Part shown: positions 1 through 6,600 of the stretch, in pieces | How positions within the stretch are numbered: position 1 is the stretch's first letter | Layout of the letters: each line of letters begins with the position of its first letter | Position numbers and translations under genes: made by a program | From: Candidatus Thorarchaeota archaeon MP8T_1 | Lineage (GTDB): Archaea; Asgardarchaeota; Thorarchaeia; Thorarchaeales; Thorarchaeaceae | Direction of reading: 5' to 3' | Assembly: GCA_002825465.1 (NCBI GenBank) | Contig: PJER01000089.1 | Span: 1-8,406 of the forward strand | Length of the DNA stretch: 8,406 nucleotides | Notes under the pieces: model-generated | What the model saw: only the letters and a program-made list of their open reading frames with translations | Told to the model about the DNA's origin: nothing | The model's database searches: none

Positions 1-674
1 GCCGTGATGTCTGTAGCCCCATCATAAACGGCACCAAACCAAGAAGTCCAAACGATGCCGGGTGACTGGTCATGAACCCACGCAGCACTACCATCGCCAC
101 CAGTCGGTACGATAATGGTTCCATTATTATCCACATATGTACCTGGAGCAGCACCTTTGATGATAGTGAATCCAAGCGCTCCACCGTCCTCTAGTGTCGT
201 ATGTGATACTCTGTATATGTTATCTCCACTTGAATATGTTGATATATCAACCGATCTAAGAGCAGTTGTGTTCAGAACTGAACCTACGTTGTTACCAAAT
301 AAAGGATAGAAGACGAGCTGAAAATTCAGCGATGTTGTACCTGGAGTAATTGTTCCAGTTGTTGAAACACTTAATATAGAATTCGCATAAGATGATCCTT
401 GATTTACTGGTATTAAAGTTCCTTCTGTTACATCTTTTACATCGTTGAAATCAGAAGATCTCGTCCATGCTCCAGTGTCTACATTATAAATTCCATTCTC
501 AGATCCAGTTGTCTGCGATCTAACAAGAACCCTATCGCCAGTAATACAAGCAATACCATCAATAGTCTGCTCACCTGAAAGAGTGATGTTTGAAGTTGTT
601 GCAGCTTTGCAAGGAACCTTGACAGCTTTACTTGCATTAACTCCAAATCGCCTATCTGTAGTAGTAGAAGTCAT
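1..674 (-). CDS. Tail fibre or tailspike protein, N-terminal part (runs off the window)
   Basis: Host-recognition protein of a tailed phage. 224 codons are visible from ATG at 674 and the frame stays open to base 1, so the C-terminus is missing. Residues about 18-120 match, from memory, a domain common at the N-terminus of phage tail fibres and tailspikes: VKVPCKAATTSNITLSG, then GDRVLV (46-51), ENGIYNVDTGAWTRSSDF (59-76) and EGTLIPV (84-90). Residues about 140-200 form a second beta-rich segment with GDNIYRV and PGTYVDNNGTIIVP. At 212-224, WFGAVYDGATDIT resembles the opening strand of the pectate-lyase-3 type beta-helix (usually W/DFGA-x-GDG-x-TDDT), which suggests that a receptor-binding or polysaccharide-degrading beta-helix follows. 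The start overlaps the stop of the large upstream gene (ATGA) and follows AGGAG by 7 bases. Tail-fibre/tailspike identity is well supported; enzymatic activity cannot be judged because the helix is outside the window. Confidence 0.85.
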   Translation of the reverse strand, partial: MTSTTTDRRFGVNASKAVKVPCKAATTSNITLSGEQTIDGIACITGDRVLVRSQTTGSENGIYNVDTGAWTRSSDFNDVKDVTEGTLIPVNQGSSYANSILSVSTTGTITPGTTSLNFQLVFYPLFGNNVGSVLNTTALRSVDISTYSSGDNIYRVSHTTLEDGGALGFTIIKGAAPGTYVDNNGTIIVPTGGDGSAAWVHDQSPGIVWTSWFGAVYDGATDIT

Positions 675-3600
675 TTCGGTGCTCCTGTAAGCACAACTGC
701 TGGATTGTCTGTCTCACCGTCCATGAATGCTTGCCATCCTTGTACTGATCTTGCAGCCTGGAATCCTGGAAGACCAAATGTGTACCCAAGACCTCTCAAA
801 ACAGTTCTAACATCGCCTTCACTACCTTCTCCAGCGAATATGTCTGCCATGCTCTTGGGAGTTCTTGCCATCGTTTCCATAGCGCTTTCAACTGGCGATA
901 ACCTAACTCCAAATGCTTGTGTCTTAGGATCGAACTGGTGCCAAGCAAAAGGGACCATGTCTCTCAGCAGAGGGAACATGCTTGATGCAAACATAGCTGA
1001 TGATCTCGCAGTACAGTACATATAGTCTTCAGCATCAGGATCATCACCACAATTTCCTCTTGCTATAGCTTCAAGCGTTGCAGGTATTACTATAACAGCA
1101 AGTGTTGATAACGTGAATTCCATGGCCGCCTTTGCTCTCTTACCTTCATTCCATTCTTTCTGAGCAAGCCTTTTGCTCTTTACCATCATTCCAAGCTGAG
1201 AAGAGAAGAAGTTGTAATACATGGTAAGAATACGCTTGAATTCACCTGCAGTGCCTACACCACCAGAAACTTTTGCGAGGTCAATGATTCGCCCAGAACC
1301 CTGAGTTTGTCTTATAATGCGATCAGCATACTGAACAGCGCGTGTCTCATCATTATTATTCTCATCCATTCCTTTTTCATATGCAGCCATCCATGAAGGA
1401 ATTGTAACCATTCTATCCATAACAGAAAGACCAGCAAACCAAACGCTCAAGCTTGGCATCACACTTGCCTTTCCAGTGAATCGATTAACCTCTGTATTCA
1501 GGTCACGGTCAAACCCCTCAAGACGCTCCTTCATATATGGAGACTTCTCAAGCACCCAATTGTATCTTTTTGCGATATCTTTACCTGCAATTTTCTGTAC
1601 CGCCCTCATAAATCTAATTGGCCCAACAGCACGAATAGCCGGGCTAGCTCCAAGAATGTTAATGGCAAAAGTATTAAAACTCGCCCCCATCATGTTGATC
1701 ATGGTATTCCTTCGGAGATACCATAAAGCACGCTCAGTAACCCCGCGTGGAACATGAGGACTTATAGCAGTCTCTCGCACCTTCTCAAGCATCGCTTTAT
1801 ATACAGCAGGTCCAGATATGTTTCTAATTGCTGTGGAGAATCTATGAGACTTCATCAAGCGATAGGTATCTGTCACTGCTTCACGATGAGTGATGTCATG
1901 GACAGTCTCATTAATTTTGTAGGTTATTGCTGATATAGACAGGTCAAGTGGACGCTTTACTTCTCTCAATCGTTGCTTACTCGCGCTCTGCCTAGTAGAT
2001 GCCTGGGTAACACCACCACCACGCAGTTCATTGATAGCATTATCAGTATTCAAATCGTATGATCTTGTTGACAAATCTCCATCATAAACAAGAGGAACAT
2101 AACCACCACGCATCTCACGACCATTGATAGTGAATGGTGCTGGCTGAATCTTTTTTGCCGGAACACCTTTAGTTCTTTTGTCCAACGCTTCAAGTTCAGG
2201 CCATACTTGTTCATCTGACATGCGCCACATAGCTTCTATGAAATCTAGGTCTTTTGGTGAAAGCTTACTCATAATTGCCTTCAACTGAGCTTCTGAGTAC
2301 CCATTCCCATCAGTAAGTCTTTGTCGTCCATCTAGCGAACCATAGAATAGAGCAACAGATACAAGTTTGTCTCTGGTGAAGTATTCTCCAGTCTCAGGAA
2401 TAAATACGCGAGATGCTGCCATTGAAAACCCGGCTCTTTCCTTCAGGCTGTATGCTTTCGTATATGGAGCAAGATACTCGGCAAGATTCTTCATCATGAT
2501 AGTCTGATTGTCCTGTGCTTCAGACAATCGATTAAATAATGAATCGAATACTTGCTTACCTTCACCAAGAGTCATCACATCAAGGATGTTCTCAAGATTT
2601 AGAAACTCAGCATCAAAAATACTCTTAAACCTATTCTTGTATTCCTTCAATAATGGCTCTCTATCCTTCCTGTATGGCTTTGGCATTCCATCTTCATCAA
2701 ATGCATTTGGGTTAGCCGTACGAAGTTCAGCAAGAATTGCTGTCTTCTCTTGCTCAAAGCTCATATTCCGGCGCTCTATATACATCTGATGTTCACGCCT
2801 CGCCATGTGTTCAAGTTGCTTTACGGTATCTCTCAGACCACGAAACTCATCAAGCGTCAAATCCTTGTAGTGTTTTCTGAAGTTTTCATCTGATGCAATA
2901 GGATCTAAATCAGGAATAGCTGCATCAAGACGATCTGACTCATCTTTAACAAAGTCTGATAGAGTCTTGCGCTCAGGATTAACTGGGACAGCTTTTCTAA
3001 GGTCGAATTTTGCCAACAGTGCATCAAGCTGTTCAACCATATCTCCACGCAAACCTTTGCGAACAGATGTTTTCCCAAACTTCTTCAAATAGCTAAGAGT
3101 CTTTTCAACTTCAATCGATGCATTGTCTGAAGATTTAGCCATATAGAAGTTCAGGAGCTGAGCCCTTTTGTACTGAGCTGATTTCTCAATATCATTCTTA
3201 CGTAGTGATGTCTCAGCATCTCTTGCCGCTCTTGCTTCTGCTGACCTGTACTGAGAAGACTTCACAGCCTCTTTGACGGACTTTTCAGATATCTTTGTGT
3301 CAGCATATTCCTTTGCTGCTTTGGTGATATCAGACTTCCTTCCTAGCATCTTATTCAGTGCTCTCAGTTCAGTAGCAATGAACTTTCCTCTAGCATCATT
3401 ATGGATTGCCTCATTCGCTGCAGCCTCCAGTGCTTCTGGACTTGAAATGTCACCATACTTCTCAAGCATAAGCTCGTCAGTACGGTCTTCAATTGCATCC
3501 TTCATTTCTGGTGCATTGAGCAGTGCTTTGACAAGTTGGTCACCATTCTCAAAACCGAACATCTGCCCGGCCATATCCAATTCCATTCCATCAGTCACAG

Positions 3601-6600
3601 ATAGCATTCCTTTCAATCTGCTAAGGTCAACAGATGCAAGTTCATCAGAAGGGAATAAATCAAGAACCTGTTTCTTGTGGAGCTTATATCCTTTCGTTAC
3701 CTTTATCTCTTCACCTTCATGCCCAATAGTTTCTCCTTTCTTGAAGAATGTCTCAGCTATATAAACAGGTTCATTGCTAATCTGATCTGTCACATCTTGT
3801 TTAATTGCCTTGCGCTTTTCTGCTGCATCACGCTGGAGTTCTTTAATCTTCTTTGACTTTGCGCGAGATAACCATTGCATATCTTTCAAACTTCGTTTAT
3901 CAAGGTACTCCATAGCTGTTTCAGTGGCATTGTCATTTCCTTTTGTGTAAGCATCAAATTCAGTCTTTGTCATCCTTGCATTTTCCATTGAGTCAAACAT
4001 AGGACGATAGTTGTTGGCCGATTCAGCTACTTTTATTTGGTCATCAGTTGCTAGTAATCTATCCATCACTTGGCGAACTTCAGGAGTTAGATTAACTTTC
4101 AGACCACGGATTGATTTGTATATTGATATCATCCAGGCGCGAATGCGACTGAACACACTCTTAAGTTCAATGCTTGGTGCTTTTCCTTCAAACAGATACG
4201 CCTCAAAACCTCTGGCAAACATCTCATGATGCGAACGTCTCTGTTCAGTATCCATCTTATTCCACTCAGACAAATCTTTTACACCATACCAATCAAGGAC
4301 TGTCTGCATATCATCATTAATCTGTTGTGGAGAGTCTTTCTGATTTGCAATATCAGTCATTACTTCAAAGAAAAAATGACCTGATTCATGAATGAAGGTA
4401 GATAGGTCGGCATCTTCAAAGATATTGATGATGCTTTTATCTTTAGAGATATCATAAGGGATTGAGATAGATCCTCGTTTTTTCTGAAATAGCAAATTAC
4501 TTTGTTTAGAAATTAATTCGGTACCTTGATAAAAAGTAGACTCAGGACGAATGGCCTGTGTTGAATCAAACGCAACAGCATGGAATCCTTCACCAATGTC
4601 ACGAAGGTCAATAACTATCCCATCATGCCCTTGCTCTTGAAGGAACTTGCGGTAATCTATCGCAGCATTAATGCTATCAAAATCAGGAATATCATCTTCG
4701 CTTCCAATGCTGAATACCTTTGGATTCCTGATATCGAGATGAAAAGCTTCTACTTTGTCCCCGTATCCTTCTGCTTCTTGTGAGCTTGAGGTGAACCAGA
4801 CTCCAAGGCCGGAGGCATTAAATCCCGTGTTATATCCGAGGCTTTTGGTATTGAAGTCTGTTTCGTTGAGGGCGCGAGCTGCTCCCCGGTAAACAATGGC
4901 AGGCTTCCCGCTTTCATTGATAATCTGAGTTTTGCTAGCCCAGGCTTTTTCTGGTTGAGTGTTTGCAATTGTTTGTCCGTCGCTCCCTTCTGTTTGGAGA
5001 GAGGCGCGAGAGGTGGAAAGCTTGTTGAAGAGTTGGAGCGCATTCTGATATTCCTCATCAGTTAGCTCCTCGACTTTTACGCCGAGGGCTGATTCAGCTT
5101 GCGGTTGACTAATTTCACCGACAAGATTTTCCCCTCCGGGAATTTCGCGGAGGCGTCTAGGAGGCCCAGATACTCGGGCTTCTTCTCGGAGTCCGGTTTT
5201 GAGTCGCTCGATTTTCTGCTTACCTGCGTTTTGGTCTGCGATTTCATAGTTCTCTCCTACACCGAAACTAAGCCCGATGCCTTGATATACATAGCTCTTT
5301 ATTCCTTCTGGTGTTTCTACATCTAATTCAACATCAACGTTCTCTAACCTCTTTTGTAGGTTATCTAGAAACGCTTGTCCAGTCTCATTACTATCAAACC
5401 TGAATGCGAACTCATCACCTGAGATGTGATATGCCTTTGCACCTTCAGTGTCTGCCTCTGCTGCCAGAACAATATCACCAAGAGTCTTTAAGACAGAATC
5501 TGCCGTTTTATGACCAATTGTGTCATTTAGCCGCTTCAGTCCATCCATGTCACCAGCACCTACTGACGACAAACCTAATCCTTCGTCCTCATCAAACGCA
5601 ACCTTATTCTTCAAACCGGTCACACGCGATGTACGTAACTCGATCTCAAGCTGCTTCACGCGCTCTCTGAGCTGTTTAACCTCATCTTCTAGTGGGATTG
5701 GTTGAGCAACACGCTGAGGCTGTTCAAACTGTGTCCCACCCGCTACCGCACCCTCGCCGGGAGGAGGAGACGGTTCAGATACGGGCGGGGGAACTCTTAC
5801 GCCAAGTTGGTATTTTTGATATACCTCTTCCGGCGTGATACCAAGGCGGTCTGCCATTGATATAGCAAATGCTTTGTGAATAGCTGCATATTTGTCTGCA
5901 GCATCTTCTGTGAACTTTCCAGTCTGCATCACTTGGTCTTTGATAGACTGGTATACCTTATCGGCACTATCCTCATTCTCGCGTGTCTTGAGGATCTTTT
6001 CAGCTTCCTGCTTGAACTGCTCAGTGTCTGCTTTTCTGAATTGTTCAACATCATTAAGGCTCATTCTATCAGCCCCAATACGAATGTTATCCTTTAGTTC
6101 GTCATGGAAATCAGAGAAATATGTTAAATAGTCCTTTACTGGAATAATTACATCTCCTCCAGTTACAGATGCCTCTTGTACGCTCTTAGTTACTTCAGGT
6201 AGCTTTTTTGATATATCATCAGCAGCTTCAGGATTATCCTGGAAGAACTTCTTTGCATCTTCAATAGGAATATATATATCATCAGCTTGATCATCTGATA
6301 ACTGATTTAGAACAGATGCCAAAGATTCTTTGTCACTCTTTGATAATTTCGTTTTAGAGACAGCGTCTATTGCTGCAGCAAGATGCGCAGATTTGTTGAT
6401 TGAGTCATCTGCTTGTATCTTTTTCTTCTGATATGCTCTGGCAGCAGCTTCAACTCCTTTTACAACAGTTACCTGCCCACCAGTTCCAACGATGGTTGCA
6501 ATTAGAGTCTGCGCAGCAGCGCTAGGTCGTTGTTTAATATATTCGCTGAATGGTTGTTCTGGATTGGTTATCGCCCAATCATTCATATCCTGAAGTACCG

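Noticed and set aside
115..309. Plus-strand open frame of 64 codons opposite the tail gene
   Set aside because: Antisense to a convincing tail fibre/tailspike N-terminal domain and without recognisable features.
705..1025. Plus-strand open frame of 106 codons
   Set aside because: Lies wholly opposite the conserved C-terminal region of the giant gene; its translation has no recognisable domain and no convincing ribosome binding site.
3273..3764. Plus-strand open frame of 163 codons, hydrophobic and Ser-rich
   Set aside because: Ser/Phe/Ile-rich composition is what the reverse complement of a charged helical coding region gives (Glu and Lys codons read as Phe, Leu and Ser); it is a shadow of the giant gene.
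4750..5058. Minus-strand out-of-frame open frame of 102 codons inside the GC-rich patch
   Set aside because: I considered an overprinted gene or a frameshift, but the main frame reads naturally through the ART-like domain here, and this frame gives a low-complexity Ser/Lys/Pro/Gln-rich peptide without a domain.
5404..5705. Two overlapping plus-strand open frames opposite the GGDEF domain
   Set aside because: Low-complexity His/Leu/Ser-rich translations directly antisense to a well-supported conserved domain.
6261..6285. Short AT-rich alternating run that might suggest a promoter
   Set aside because: It encodes the IYIPI segment of the giant protein (residues 407-411) and no matching -35/-10 pair with correct spacing was evident.
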